A stretch of DNA of 64,000 nucleotides, taken from Carallia brachiata. Its lineage: Eukaryota > Streptophyta > Magnoliopsida > Malpighiales > Rhizophoraceae. Positions 9,770-21,545 of the stretch are shown here, in pieces (within the stretch, counting starts at the first letter, position 1; each line of letters starts with the position of its first letter). The DNA lies in the NCBI GenBank assembly GCA_021464245.1, contig JADCRB010000064.1, positions 1,719,718 to 1,783,717 on the forward strand. Direction: 5' to 3'. Below the pieces are notes generated by a model, which did no database searches, was not told where the DNA came from, and was given only the letters and a program-made list of their open reading frames with translations. The position numbers and the translations under genes are program-made.

Positions 9770-11530
9770 TCCTGATTTGGTGATGCTCGAATTTCTAACA
9801 TCTGCTTCAGCTTGACAAACGCATCATACTTCAATGGTTTCGTGAGAATATCTGCAACTTGATCTTCAGATTTGCAATAAGTCAATTCAATATTTCCTTT
9901 ATCAACTTGATCTCTCAGAAAATGAAAATGAGTATCAATGTGCTTAGTCCTTCCATGTGTGATTGGATTTTTGGCCAAATTAATAGCTGAAACATTATCA
10001 ACAAATATCTTTATAGGACCTCAACTGGAACACGAATCTCATTCAATAAATTCCTCAACCAAACTGCTTGATAAGTACTAGAAGCTGTGACTACATATTC
10101 TGCTTCACAAGTCGAAAGTGCAATAATAGATTGTTTCTTCGATGACCACGAACAAGCAGCTGTGCCAAAATTGAAACAGTAACCAGAAGTGCTTCTTCGA
10201 TCATCAACATCTCCACCTCAATCACTATCAGAATAGCCTACAAGAGCACAATTCTTAAATGAAGTATAAAGTAGGTCATGACCAAACATTCCTTTAATGT
10301 ACCGCATAATCCTTTTAGCAACTTGCATGTGAGATTGACGCCGAGACTCCAAAAACTTGCTAATCAAACCAACTCCATAAGATATGTCGGGTCTCGTGCA
10401 TGTCAAGTACCTCAAATTTCCAATGATCTACTTGAAGCGTGTAGAATCAACAGGTATTTTATTACCTTCCTTAGACAATTTAATGTCAACCTCAACAAAG
10501 TGTTCTCACAGGATTACAATCATGCATTCAAAACTTCTTCAACAACTCTGTGGCATATTTCTTCTGGCAAATAAATATTCCACCATCTCCTTGAATCACT
10601 TCAATGCTAAGAAAGTATGACATTAGACCCAAATCAGTCATCTCAAACTCACTCATCATTGACTTCTTAAAGTCTTCAATTATTCTAGGATTGTTGCCTA
10701 TGAAAATCAAGTCATCAACATATAAACATACTAATAAGATATCACCATCACTATTAACTTTCACATATAAGGCATGCTCAGACGAACACTTTTGAAAATT
10801 AGTTTTATGGAAGAAAGAATCAATACGCTTATTTCATGCTCTAGGTGCTTACTTCAATCCATACAGCGCTTTCTTCGACTTATACACCTTCTCTTCAATT
10901 CATTCCTTCACAAAACCTGGAGGTTGCTTCACAAACACTTCCTCTTCAAGTGGACCGTTGAGAAAAGCAGACTTCACATCCATTTGATGAATTTTCCAAC
11001 GATTCTGAGCAGGCAAAGCAATAATAAGTCTAACAGTTTCCATGCGAGCAACAGGGGAGAAAATCTCATGGTAGTCATAACTAGGAAGTTGTTCAAATCC
11101 TTTTGTTATCAATCTTGCCTTGTACCTCTCTACTTCTCCATTTGACTTCTTTTTCGTCTTGAAAACCCACTTCACATCAATAGCTTTGTGACCTCGTGGG
11201 ATATTAGTAAGCTCCTAAGTCTTATTCTTCTCAATCGCCTTAATTTCTTCATTAATTACATTCACCCACTTAGGGTCTTGAATCGCCTCATCAAATGACA
11301 TAGGTTCACAATCTGCAAACATCGCAAAATGCACCAAATCCCCATTATTATTAATTGCATTATCAGAGATTACCTCATAATCTTGCAATCTAACTGACTG
11401 TTGGCGATTTCTCCTCGGTCTTTGATTCTCTTGGGGAGCTTGTGGTATTGGATTCTGAGCAGGAATTGGGGCAACTTCCCTATTTGCATTAGGGACTACA
11501 ATTTGAGACTCTTCTTCTCCCAAAATAGCA
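9766..11530 (-). pseudogene. Copia reverse transcriptase and RNase H region, broken
   Basis: Three minus-strand blocks carry copia RT. 10900-11175 has MKWVFKTKKKSNGEVERYKA, then SPVARMETVR and MDVKSAFLNGPLEEEVFV. 10528-10764 has the catalytic LYVDDLIFIGNN. 10218-10415 has MRYLTCTRPDISYGVGLISK. The RNase H end follows: the CEAEY-type motif lies near 10110, and 9766-9978 has HIDTHFHFLRD and QVADILTKPL. 11215-11523 is the linker before RT, ending in the DEAIQDPKW-type motif. Stops and frame changes separate the blocks, so no functional polyprotein is possible. Confidence 0.92.
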
Positions 11531-11639
11531 ATAGGACGTCTCTAAGAATCATTGTGCTCTTAAGCATCAAATTTCCAAGCTTCATCTTCTGCAAAAGTCA
11601 CATTTCTGCTCAAAATCACCTTCTTTGTCACGGGATTGA

Positions 11640-12870
11640 ATAACTTTTATCCTCCCTTTGAATTACCAATCAAAATTGTCTTCATTCCTCGATCATCTAA
11701 CTTTGTCCTTGTCTCAGTAGGAACATGTGCATAAGAAATAGAACCAAATACCTTCAGATGCCTCACACTAGGCTTAAAACTGGTCCATGCTTCTTTAGGA
11801 GTGATATTCTGAATACTTGTTGTTGGACACCTATTCAATAAGTAAACAGAACACAACACAGCTTCTACCCAAAAGGGATTAGACACTCTTTTGGCCTTCA
11901 ACAAACTTCTCACCATATTCATGATTGATGTATTTTTTCTTTCAGTAGCTCCATTATGTTGCGGTGTGTAGGGAAACGTGACTTCATGCTTTATGCCCTG
12001 TTCTTCACAATACTCTTTGAACTCATCAGAGACATATTCACCATCACCATCAGTACACAAAACCTTTATATAATAGCCACTTTGTCTTTCAACAAACACC
12101 TTAAACTTCTTAAAGTGATCAAACACTTCAGACTTCCTCTGCATGATATAAACTCATGTCTTCCTCAAAAAATTATCAATGAATGTAAGAAAATACCTAT
12201 TGTTCCCAACTGATGGAACACTCATCAGACTACAAACATCGGAGTGAATAAGCTAGAGTGGATGCCTTGCACGTCAAGTTCTCCTTTTCACAAAAGGCAA
12301 TATGCTCTGTTTTGCAAATATACAAGCCTCACATATCTGGTTTGGATGATCAATCATGGGCAAACCTTTTGTCATATTATCCTATGCAAGCACCTTCAAA
12401 CAGCAAATGACCAAACCGAAGATGCCACAACCAAGATTCGTCTTTCACAACAGCACTCAGACAAGTGTAAACATCTGCGACAATATTAACTTGAAACATT
12501 CGGTTCTTCGTCAAAGGGGATTTGAGAATAAGTGTACCTATACCATCAGTGATTGAGAGACAGTTATCACGCAACGTAATGTTATACCCCTTTTCAAGCA
12601 ACTGGCCCAAACTGAGAAGGTTGCTCTTCATATCTGGCACATAAAACACATCTGAGATATAATTGTGGTCTCCATTTTTCAACTTGATGAGAATTCGCTC
12701 ATTTCCCATCACTGGAATGCTGCTATCATCAGTAAATTTAATTGTGGAGCAGATTGACTAATCAAGATCCACAAAAAGCTCCTTTATTCCACACATATGA
12801 TTGGTGCATCTGGTGTCCAGGAACCATGTGTTGTAATTTGGTGTTTCAGTGACTGCAGTAACCATCATGA
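11640..12870 (-). pseudogene. Copia protease and integrase region, broken
   Basis: The protease active site, normally D-S/T-G in a WFLDSGCSNHM-like context, reads WFLDTRCTNHMCG at about 12785-12830, with Arg in place of Gly, and a stop follows shortly after. 12377-12712 carries the region before integrase (VFYVPDMKSNLLSLGQL, then WLWHLRFGH). 11647-12144 carries the integrase core with PYTPQHNGATERKN and the C-terminal HLKVFGSISYAHVP. The usual SDxGGEY motif is altered to CTDGDGEY. Confidence 0.88.
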
Positions 12871-12899
12871 GGGCTTGATTTCCATCACCATCTCCCTCT

Positions 12900-13879
12900 T
12901 GTGCATGCTCTTATGCACAGTGTGCTGTCTGATTATTCTTCTTCGACCAACACTCATGAGAATAGTGACCATGTTTATGGCATGAATAACACTCAACATT
13001 AGATTTATCTTGCCTTTCTCTACCTTGACCTCTTCCTTAGCCTCGGCCTCAACCACGACCTCTGTTTGTGTGGTCTGTATTCCTTTGATAATTGTCTCCA
13101 ACTCCATAATTATTGTAGCGACCTCCACGACCTCGATTGTTGTAAAATCCACCACGTCCTCGTCCTCTTCCTCTTCCATGAGAGGAAATTTTGCCTCTGT
13201 TGTGATTGATTATTTTGCTCGTCTCTGATGGGAGCTTGACTTTGGAGGGCTTGCTCAACTGGTTTCTCAATGCGCTTCTCATTCATGCGCTGCTCGTGAG
13301 CTTGCAACGTGCCCGTCAATATATCAACTGACATCTACGATAAATCATGTGTTCCTCAATTGCAACCACAATGTCCATATCCAGTGTGAATGTCCACAAA
13401 ATTTTCTCAACTTTAACTTGATTATTAAACTGCTCTCCATAAACTTTCATCTGATTCGTGAGGGCAAGAACTCTACCGATATAAACTGAAACTGTTTTGA
13501 GGTTTCCATATGCAACAACTCAAACTGACGTCGTAAGGTTTGGAGTTTCACTTCTTCACTTTATCCGCACCTTGAAAGACGTCGTCAAAATATCCATGCT
13601 TTTTGACGTAGTTGCACCTGTAATTTTCTCAAAATTATCATCATTCACCGCTTGATGAATAAAATACAATGCCTTCTTATCTTTCTTTTGTGTATCACGA
13701 TAAACAGTCCGTTGTGCTTATGTTGCATCTGCAGCAAGTTCTTTAACTCTGTTCTCAACAACACTGAGCAACTCATTATAGTCAAACAATACTTTCATCT
13801 GCACACACAATCTGTTGTAATTTTTCCCATCCAAAATGGGAATTGAGACTGGAATACTGCCATTCATATTAAAATTCAT
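12900..13879 (-). pseudogene. Copia gag, broken
   Basis: An ATG at 13879 (minus) begins MNFNMNGSIPVSIPILDGKN, a typical copia gag N-terminus, but a TAA stops the frame after about 53 codons (near 13720). Downstream are an Arg/Gly-rich stretch (13050-13180) and an intact CCHC zinc knuckle reading CYSCHKHGHYSHEC (about 12955-13000). Confidence 0.85.
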
Positions 13880-14624
13880 CTTGAATCTATTTTATATTTT
13901 CTTATAAGGCACTTTTTTTTTTATTTTTTTCTCTTGCCTTGAAAACAAAGTGACTGCCGTGAACCCAAACTATCACTAGTGGCAAGGATGAGCGCCGGCC
14001 ACCGGTGGCAAATTCCGGCGACAAACTCTGGCCGGAAACGAATCTGGAGCTCCTCCTCAGGCGGACGGTGGCTACAAGAGGGGCGAACGACGATAGAAAC
14101 GGTGGAAAACAGCGGCTGAATGTTGAAATCCGACTGGACAAACAGAAAGAGGAATGATGGCTTTGTCCGGTCACTTTCCGGCAACGAATCGATGAGTTGA
14201 AGGCTGGGGAAGGAGGATTGGTGGCTGGGGAAGCGATTTATGGTAGTTTCGATGTTCGTCGGTGAGTGGAGGAGGCGGAATCGGGGATTGAAAGCGGCGG
14301 TTGAAACTTTCGGTCCTTGTAGATCTAGCAGTTTCCGGTGACTTTTCCGATGTGTGGGTGCCAGAAACAGGAAGATCAGCGTTCGACGATGAAGAGGACA
14401 GTTTTTGGTGATGAACGACAACTTCGGCAGCGGCGCGTGGAGTTGGCGACGGTGCTCCGGCGGAAACTTTGACAGCTTCTTTATTTTACTGTTTAGATCA
14501 AATATCTCTTGCGATATCTGACGGTGATAACTTTACTTGTCTCGTTTTCAACTTGAACTAAGTGGACAAAATATTTTATTCTCGATCAATTGATCTGAAA
14601 TTCGGTGATGGTGACTTCTCGATT
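13880..14624 (-). other. GC-rich leader of the copia element
   Basis: About 745 bp between PBS and gag. Positions 13940-14480 are clearly richer in G+C than the rest of the window and contain many CCGGCG-type words. A 166-codon minus frame (13921-14421) and an overlapping 90-codon frame are open, but the translations are Ser/Arg/Pro-rich and match no domain I know. It could be an untranslated leader or captured host DNA. Confidence 0.55.
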
Positions 14625-14642
14625 GACCAGGCTCTGATATCA
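14625..14642 (-). other. Primer-binding site of the copia element
   Basis: In element sense this reads TGATATCAGAGCCTGG, one base inside the 5' LTR. It is the initiator-tRNA-Met complement (TGGTATCAGAGC) with one change. Confidence 0.85.
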
Positions 14643-14643
14643 C

Positions 14644-14852
14644 TGTTAGATTTAATTAACTTAACATTACTAATTTATTAAACTGAATAATGTTATACAA
14701 TAATAATAAGAAGCGCACACACAAATATAAATCACACGTCCTTATATATTAGTAATAACAAAATTCTAATTCTACCCGAATATGGAAATACACTAAACAA
14801 CTAAATTCTACTTAAACAATAATTAAAAATTAAATCTAGATTAATTTTAACA
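14644..14852 (-). repeat. 5' LTR of the copia element
   Basis: 209 bp, TGTTAGATTT...TTTTAACA on the plus strand, followed by the AAATC target duplication. Confidence 0.95.
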
Positions 14853-14857
14853 AAATC

Positions 14858-16649
14858 TATAGACTCTGCAACCACTAGAACAGAAAAACAATGTAACAAT
14901 GTTTTTCCAATGACATTTTCCACAAATATCATTAAAACAAGATTAAAGCAACATTTTATTTTAAGAGACATTTGTAAACATAAATAAAGAGTGTTTTTTT
15001 GAGATTTTTTTTTTAGTTAAAAAAGAGTGTTAATTATATTTAGATATTTTATGACTTTTTTTTGAGAAAAATTCTGTGACGTTTTAAATTTCTTACAAAT
15101 GTCACAAAAAAAAAAAAAAGAGAGATTTTACGTTTTGGTTGATCAAAAGAAGAGATGATAGTTTTCTCTTTCAAAAGTGGATAAGGGACACAATTTTTTT
15201 TTTTTTTTTTGATCTGAAGGGACACAATTTTTGAACTTTAACATTAACTCAAACTACTCTCGCTCAATTCATTAGGTTACTCTTTTGTCCTTTACAAAAT
15301 TAGTTCTAAGTTATTGTAAGAGGGTCAATTGAAAGTTGTTATATTACATTGACACTAATTGACAGAAAAATAAGGTAGTTGGTGCGAAGAGCGGGACAGA
15401 AAGATTTACATTGACTTTGAAATATTTAGTTATAAAGGATTTTGAATAATTAAGACTCACACCTAAGTTAATATATGACAGAATGAAATAAAGATAAAAG
15501 ATTTATGTAGTCAATTTTAATTAAATTTAGAATTAAGAATTTTTGTTATTATTGTACAGCCGTATTCTAACGTGTCCCAACTTTAGTGCTTCAAGAATCC
15601 ATATATCCAGTTTATCAATATTCTACTAGCTACTAATAAACTAAACGGACAAGTCGACAACCTAAGAAAATGTTGTGGTAATTAGCTATTATCAAAGAGG
15701 ATACTAGGGAATACCTTAGTAATTAAAAAATTAATTTCCTATCCTTGAATTAAGTTTCATAGTTTAATCTTAAGAATGAGATATAAAATTTATAAAAATA
15801 AAATAATTACTTCTTTTTACTATATAACTCACTACTCAATAAATTATTTTTTTCTCTTAAAAAAAAAAGAAGTATAAAAAGTAGTGCATGAAAAAATATT
15901 TAAGAAAGTAAAGCCAATCATTTATTTCTCTAAATATAATCGATATCCTTTCTTTAGGCACAACAAATGAAACTTGTTCAAGAACTAGAGCTCGATAATT
16001 AATCGATATGCTTTCATTAGGAATCTCTCCACTAATTTCAGTAACTTTTCAGCTACTCATTTGCGCCACTAGCTCAATAGTGTCACCCAATCTTTTTCAA
16101 AGCTTACTTTAACTAGGAACCCAGATTATGCTCTTATATATCCTTTGTGTAGTGACGCATACTTTTTTTTTTGGGTTAGTGATCCTAACTTGAGGGCTAT
16201 CTACTGCTTTGATAGTAATATTTTGTGCTTGTGATAGATTTTTAAAGTTGTATAAGTTGTTTGTCATGTTTTTGGGTGCCTTTATCGTTAAAGGTGCTAT
16301 GAATAAAATTTTGCTATTCCAAAAAAAAAAAAAAAAACTAGGAACTCAGATTTGTTAACCTCTAATTTTATTTGAATCATGTCTATGAACTTGTTCAAAA
16401 GTATGTCAAAAAAATGGTCTGTTGAATAAAATTATATCCATCTTCTTGCTAAAAAAAAAAAAACTTCTTCCCTTTTTTTGCTACCCAAAAAAGAAAAGTA
16501 AACTAGCAAGAATTTTATCATAGGGACCCGAAAAATGAATTTAATCCTGTCAAATCTTCTTAGAAGAGAAAGAATAAAAGTGAGAGAATCGTTCTATAAA
16601 TGAACACCCCAAATTAAAGATTGAATAAAAGTGAGAGAATCGCATTACA
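14858..16649. other. AT-rich intergenic DNA
   Basis: No gene or element end recognised. A 20-bp word GAATAAAAGTGAGAGAATCG is repeated at about 16572 and 16623, just before the TRIM element. Confidence 0.5.
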
Positions 16650-17033
16650 TGTCAAATAATGATTATAAGCCTTAAATTTAATTAAAAGCTTAAGTCAGAA
16701 GTAAGAGAAATTCATAATTATTATAAATTATATCATAGAGTAATTTTTTTTTATGAATATGAGAAATTATATCTTTAATACACCCTTTTAATACGTACTA
16801 GATCTAATTAGTATTTGATAAAAAAAACTATATTAAAATGGACTAAATTCATAGAAATAGACTAAATTAATAAGTGTAAAAAAAAAAATTAAATCAAGTT
16901 TTGATATTATGTCAAATAATAATTATAGATTTCAAATCTTACCAAAAACTAAAACTAGAAGCAAGAGAAACTCATAATTATTATAAATTATATTATAGAT
17001 TTATTTGTTATTATAGACATTATATCTTTAATA
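16650..17033 (-). mobile_element. TRIM-like miniature LTR retrotransposon, copy 1
   Basis: Two direct repeats, about 16650-16780 and 16910-17033, start TGTCAAATAAT and end CTTTAATA, around a short internal segment of about 130 bp. The sequence before the right repeat (TTTTGATATTA) is a decayed form of the CTCTGATATCA primer-site sequence seen in the related copy at 52533-52881. Flanks TTACA / CTACA match at 4 of 5 positions. It has no coding capacity. Confidence 0.7.
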
Positions 17034-17229
17034 CTACAAATTAATTTTGGTTAGCATAACTATTGGTTTTGTTGGAAACGACGTGCTTCTTCTTTTTTGT
17101 CCCCTTCTTTAATTTTACGAAAAATTTGATATTTTGTCAAAAGGAACAGAGGTGATGTTGCGAATACTATCATTGATTTCAGTTGAGGATTATAGAAACT
17201 GGTACGAACTCAGGTGGGAATAAGGGAGG

Positions 17230-17231
<2 letters not shown>

Positions 17232-17269
<38 letters not shown>

Positions 17270-17357
17270 CTATAACTGACGATAATATCTGGTGCAGTGG
17301 TAAACACTTTATTCCTGTATATATATAATATTCGGTGTAGCGGTAAACACTTTATTC

Positions 17358-17402
<45 letters not shown>

Positions 17403-17450
17403 GCAAAAACTGATGATAATGTTCGGTGTCGTGGTACACACTTTATTCCC
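17232..17450. repeat. TA microsatellites between copies of a 35-40-bp repeat
   Basis: (TA)n at 17232-17268 and 17361-17392, followed by (AC)n to 17402. A unit like GATAATATCTGGTGCAGTGG + TAAACACTTTATTCC occurs three times (about 17280, 17325 and 17410) between and after them. Small frames here are simple-repeat artefacts. Confidence 0.85.
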
Positions 17451-17514
17451 AAACTTGAGTTAAAAATCTACTCTATTTCTCTTCATTTCTCTCTTTTTTT
17501 TTTTTTTACTTTTT

Positions 17515-17710
17515 AAAACTTAAATCAACTGATTAAAGGAGAGAAGACAGTTAAAAAAGTTAAAGGTTTGAATCCCTGACCTCTCATTCACTATTATATT
17601 ACTTCTTTTTTTTATTTTAAATTTAAATCAACTGATTAAAAAAGAGAAAACAGTTAAAAATGTTAAAAATTTAAATTTTTGATCTTTCATTTGCTAATAT
17701 ATTATCGATA
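17515..17710. repeat. Local tandem duplication of about 105 bp
   Basis: TTAAATCAACTGATTAAA...CAGTTAAAAAAGTTAAAGG is repeated at about 17625 with mismatches. Confidence 0.65.
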
Positions 17711-17971
17711 TTGTTTAAATTACAAGCTCGTAATTTTTTTTCTTCTTTTAAAAATCAGGTCAATTTTAAAAAAAAAAAGAAAGAAAAAAATATATTTCAA
17801 GTCTATAACATTAAAAAAAATTTAACCCTCAAGACACTAACTTAAGTTCCATTAACTTGACTGTTATCTATTAACGTGGCGCCTATATGTCTAATGAATG
17901 ATGTGGCACTCTTACTTTTCTTAGTCATAATTTTAATCTGACGTGGCGAATCATTAATCCGCTGCTCGGGT

Positions 17972-18229
17972 TTAGAACATGGGCTCATCTACCACAAGCT
18001 TTAACACCTTTCGATTCAGGCAGTCCTTGACCACTTGCCATTTGAACACGTTGGCTCCTTGTGGCCATAGCAGCAAGTTCAAAGGATCAATTGATGATTT
18101 TAGGGTCAGCAAGGCCTCGGCATCGCCTAATCTAACCGGATAAATGAGAGACAACGGAAGATTTACAGGGAAAAAAAATGGTATGTACATGACAAAAAAT
18201 AAAAAATAAAAACAGTAGGCAAAAATCAC
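17972..18229 (-). pseudogene. LRR receptor-like kinase N-terminal fragment
   Basis: An 85-codon frame begins with a hydrophobic, signal-peptide-like segment (residues 1-30). It continues GDAEALLTLKSSIDPLNLLL and FKWQVVKDCLNRKVLKLVVD. This is the LRR N-terminal cap (LRRNT_2) pattern of inactive LRR receptor-like kinases of the At1g60630 type: DxEALLxLKSSIDPxN, then the W-Q-G-V-K-x-C region and R-V-x-K-L-V. The Gly of the usual WxGV is absent, and the frame stops before any LRR unit or kinase domain. It is a truncated gene fragment, and no continuation was seen nearby. Confidence 0.65.
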
Positions 18230-18850
18230 TTCGCCGTTAACACCACCACCACCACCATCACCACAGCCAATCTCTCAAATTCATCTCTCCTGCATCTTTG
18301 TTCAGAATTATTTATCATAAGTTCCTTCATAATCATTTCTCTAGCATTTCCTCCTCTCCTTTCTGTTGATTGGTTGCAAATTTATTTCAAGTTTTAAGGT
18401 TCCTTTGATTTTAATTCAAGATTCGGCAAGTATGTGCCGAACTCGTAGTCTCCCAGCTTGCCTATGACTGTAGCCTGCCATTCGAGGCGGGATGTCGCTG
18501 CGCAAATACCCATCGATCTTGGAAGCAAGATCGGCGACACCCCCAAAGTAGAAGCATTCTGAGGCACCCATGTTTGCCGACAAGTTTGGTGGCGGCGAAG
18601 TTATTCTCGGATTAGGATTCAGGCTTCGGGGTATCCGGTTTGATTTCGTCGGTGTCCTCCCGAATTTTCCTGTGCTGAATGTAGAAGTAGCAGAGAAGGA
18701 AAAAGAATGGTGGTTGTTGTGTTGGTGGTGGTGATAGAGAGTACCGGGCACTTCGCACATGAAAGGTTTTCGATTTGGAAAATGACATTCCATTTAAAAT
18801 ATCGGATGTCATTTTCCTTAAGAATTAGACTAGGGAATGCGAAAAGTAGT
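18230..18850. other. Coding-like but unassigned stretch
   Basis: 18416-18793 (minus) is open for 125 codons, rich in His, Asn, Ser and Pro, and ends GGVADLASKIDGYLRSDIPP and so on. Two other minus frames overlap it. Base composition is higher in G+C than the flanks. I recognise no domain and cannot tell which frame, if any, was coding. It may belong with the LRR-kinase fragment just downstream. A (CCA)n run lies at 18241-18268. Confidence 0.35.
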
Positions 18851-19984
18851 AACATTTGAGAGATGTAGATACTATCTTAGAGAGGGGTAAAATTATTTTT
18901 TTAAATATAAAAGATAAATTTAATTATTTGAATCTCTTATCATAATTATTTTTTAAATATTTTAAATTTTTTTTTAAAAAAATAATTAAATATTTTAGTT
19001 GGCTGAATTTTATTATTTGTTGATTAAATTTTTTTGTGTAGCAAACGAGGGAAATATTGGTGAGAAAAACTTACTACCCTATTTGCGTGTAACACCTCGG
19101 CAAAAATGCTTACGTAGAATAGTTAGCTTAAAATTATGACTAGCCAAGTTAGGAGTGCCGTATTATTGGACACACCTAAGCACAACGTCAGCAGAAAACA
19201 ACCAATTTAATGAAATTCAAATTAGTAACTCGGTAAAGACTTTTTTTCATTATTATTGACGTGAAATATATTTTTTATTTTACTACCATGATTTTAAACT
19301 TTCTGAAAGTTATAAAGCCAAAAGAAAATCTAATCCCTGATTCTTTGCCTTCTCTTTTTTTATTTTTTTTTCTTTTATTCCTTCAACTCCTCTTTCTCTT
19401 ATTGTTTACTTTTTCTTTTGATTCTCTGCCCTTTGATTGTCATTTTCTTATTTGTCTTTTTTATTTTTAATCTTTTGCCTTACTCTTGTTATTTCTTTTT
19501 TTTTAGTATAGATAATATTCTTTTATATTACAGAGAATTATTATTTGTATCACTTTTTTATTCTTTTTAAAAGTATTCTTATTTTTAAATAAACTAAATT
19601 ATTAATAATAAACAGACATGAAAATAATGTATTAGTAAAAATATATTTGTTTATAAAATTAGGTTTATTGATAATTATAGTATCAATTTATTTAGTTATT
19701 TATGTATAAAAATCATTTAAAAATCAATTTTACAATCATATAATAAATAAATAACTAAATGATTATATTCTTATTGACATAAAAAATTTTGTAGTATAAA
19801 AAATAAAAAAAATTATTTTAAATTTTTTTACGAAATAATTATAATATTTATTATTTTAAATAATTAATATATTATTTTTTTTGTTATATTTCAACATAAA
19901 AAAATTTTCCCTCTTAAAAATTTTCCAGGTGGATGGAAAAGTTAGTGTAAGCAAAACAAAGCACGAGTACTGCATTCTATTAGT
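18851..19984. other. AT-rich intergenic DNA
   Basis: No gene. The 69-codon Phe/Leu-rich frame at 19261-19470 is T-rich low complexity. Confidence 0.55.
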
Positions 19985-20269
19985 TAGACTGGTAGCTATT
20001 GATATGTTTTTTTATTTTATTTTATTTTATTTTATTTGTGGGTCTGAGACTGGTAGTTATGTGCAAGACTGAAAGTGCGCTATAGACCTGTAGTAGATAT
20101 TAAATTAAATAAAATCTTTACTGCAGCACCCAAAAAAAAAGAAACTTTTATTTCCAATAAAGTAGAAGGTTATGAACAACATGCAGGGATGAAATAGCAC
20201 GGTACTAGATGCCATTAGACCGGTAATTACCTGTGTAAGTGCCGTGTGTTAGGTATTAAATAAAAAATA
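19985..20269 (-). repeat. Dispersed repeat R1, copy c (inverted)
   Basis: The reverse complement reproduces the TACCTAACACACGGCACTTA, GGTAATTACCGGTCTAATGG and ACTACCAGTCTCAG blocks of copies a and b. A segment matching the GTACAGGTTTCAAGC block lies at 21795-21830, beyond the MULE-like element, so that element probably landed inside this repeat. Confidence 0.6.
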
Positions 20270-20744
20270 GGTTTAAAAATCAATCTTATCTACAATTTTT
20301 TTGGTAATTTTTAAATTTAAATCAAAATTTTTTTTTAATTTTGTCTTAAACTTTAATTTTATTAGTAAAATTCTGCCTTTATGTTAAATTTTCCTTTAAG
20401 TTGCATTTACGTGACATCAAATGATATGACGCGTCATTATTTTGAGCCAGTAGCATGTCTCTTTTTTTTTTACAGAAAACATGGTCATTTCTTTTTTTGT
20501 TTTTTTTTTGTCAAAAAACATGGTCATTTCATTAACGGAGAGAATCCAACAAGCAGCATGTCTTGTCAAGAAAGGTCAAAATATTCACCATCATTTACAC
20601 GCTCACCACCGTCGCACCACCGCCACCGCCTTCCTCATCGCCGGCGCGCCTTTTAGTCCTTCTCCATTCTTATTATCCATCTAATTCAGCATTTATAATT
20701 CCAATCAAATTGACGATGGCACAAATAAATCCATTGGTAATTTA

Positions 20745-20832
20745 TTTTTGTCCCCCGTCTTGGCCTCTTTCGATCCCATCCTCCTCGGTATCGGTGCTTC
20801 CATTGGTGCCGGCATCTTCGTAATTACTCTCA
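20745..20832 (+). pseudogene. Captured fragment resembling a cationic amino-acid transporter
   Basis: One frame reads VLASFDPILLGIGASIGAGI followed by FVIT. This is the conserved first transmembrane segment of plant cationic amino-acid transporters (APC superfamily, LxxFDLxxLGIGAxIGAGIFVxTG). Only about 28 codons are recognisable; after FVIT the similarity ends. The sequence 3' of it is AT-rich, intron-like DNA. It lies inside the MULE-like element. Confidence 0.55.
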
Positions 20833-21430
20833 TGTGTGTGTATATCACTATATTCATCGATGGCATGGAATTTGAGTTTTCTTTATTATTACTTTCATTT
20901 TTTTTTTCAAGGGAAAGAGAGAATGGACGATAACTTCCGTTCAACATGACGCCGCAGCCGTGGATACTTCCCTTTACTTTTGATTTTTTTTTTTCTATCA
21001 TTCACCTGTTTTTGTTTATTTTTTTATTTTTTGTTAAACAACAATGTTTGCTTCTCTCTGTTTGTTCGCTGAGAAACCATAGAAATATGGAGATATTAGC
21101 GAGACGAGACGAGATAAACAGTAAGAGAGAATTGACCTTTCTTCTTCGTCGTCGGAGATAGATAAAGTAATCCCGACTCTCCTCGTCTTCCTTCCTATTA
21201 ATTAATTGACTAATTAATTATTTTTTTTGTCATTGGTAATTTGATTGGAGGTACCGATCAGATGGGTACTAGGAATAGAGAAGGAGAGGAAAATTCGGCA
21301 GTGGTGAGGGAGGCAGTGGTGGTGGTCGCGACGGTGGTGAATGGGTGGAGGTGGTTCAATTGTTATTTCTTTGATTTTTTTATTGAAATTTTTACCTTTT
21401 TTAAAAAAATAATATTTTACACAAAAATAA

Positions 21431-21545
21431 CGTGTCAGCAGTCTACGCTGATATGACATGCTAACTGGTCCGAAAGTGACGACGTGTCAGCAGTCTATGC
21501 TGATATGACATGCTAACTGGTCCGAAAGTGACGACGTGTCATGCC
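21431..21545. repeat. 52-bp tandem repeat inside the MULE-like element
   Basis: CGTGTCAGCAGTCTACGCTG...AAAGTGACGA at 21431 is repeated almost exactly at 21483, with a third start (CGTGTCATGCC) at 21535. Confidence 0.9.

Larger units (their letters stand above)
9550..14852 (-). mobile_element. Complete Ty1/copia LTR retrotransposon, inactive
   Basis: A 5.3-kb element bounded by two 209-bp direct LTRs (9550-9758 and 14644-14852) and a perfect 5-bp target duplication AAATC (9545-9549 and 14853-14857). A primer-binding site and polypurine tract sit just inside the LTRs. Order in sense: LTR, PBS, long GC-rich leader, gag, protease, integrase, RT, RNase H, LTR, which is the copia order (integrase before RT). 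All coding parts carry stops or frameshifts. By hand count the LTRs differ at about 17 of 209 sites, mostly transitions, so the insertion is not recent. Confidence 0.95.

Noticed and set aside
12797..13228. Plus-strand frames rich in Ser/Thr/Val
   Set aside because: They are shadows of the Gly/Arg-rich gag of the minus-strand copia element.
17560..17600. tRNA-like GGTTTGAATCCC word
   Set aside because: No acceptor stem or anticodon arm can be formed around it.
20381..20823. Plus frames of 67-91 codons in the left half of the MULE-like element
   Set aside because: They are different frames over the same stretch; only the short transporter-like segment at 20745-20832 has a recognisable pattern.
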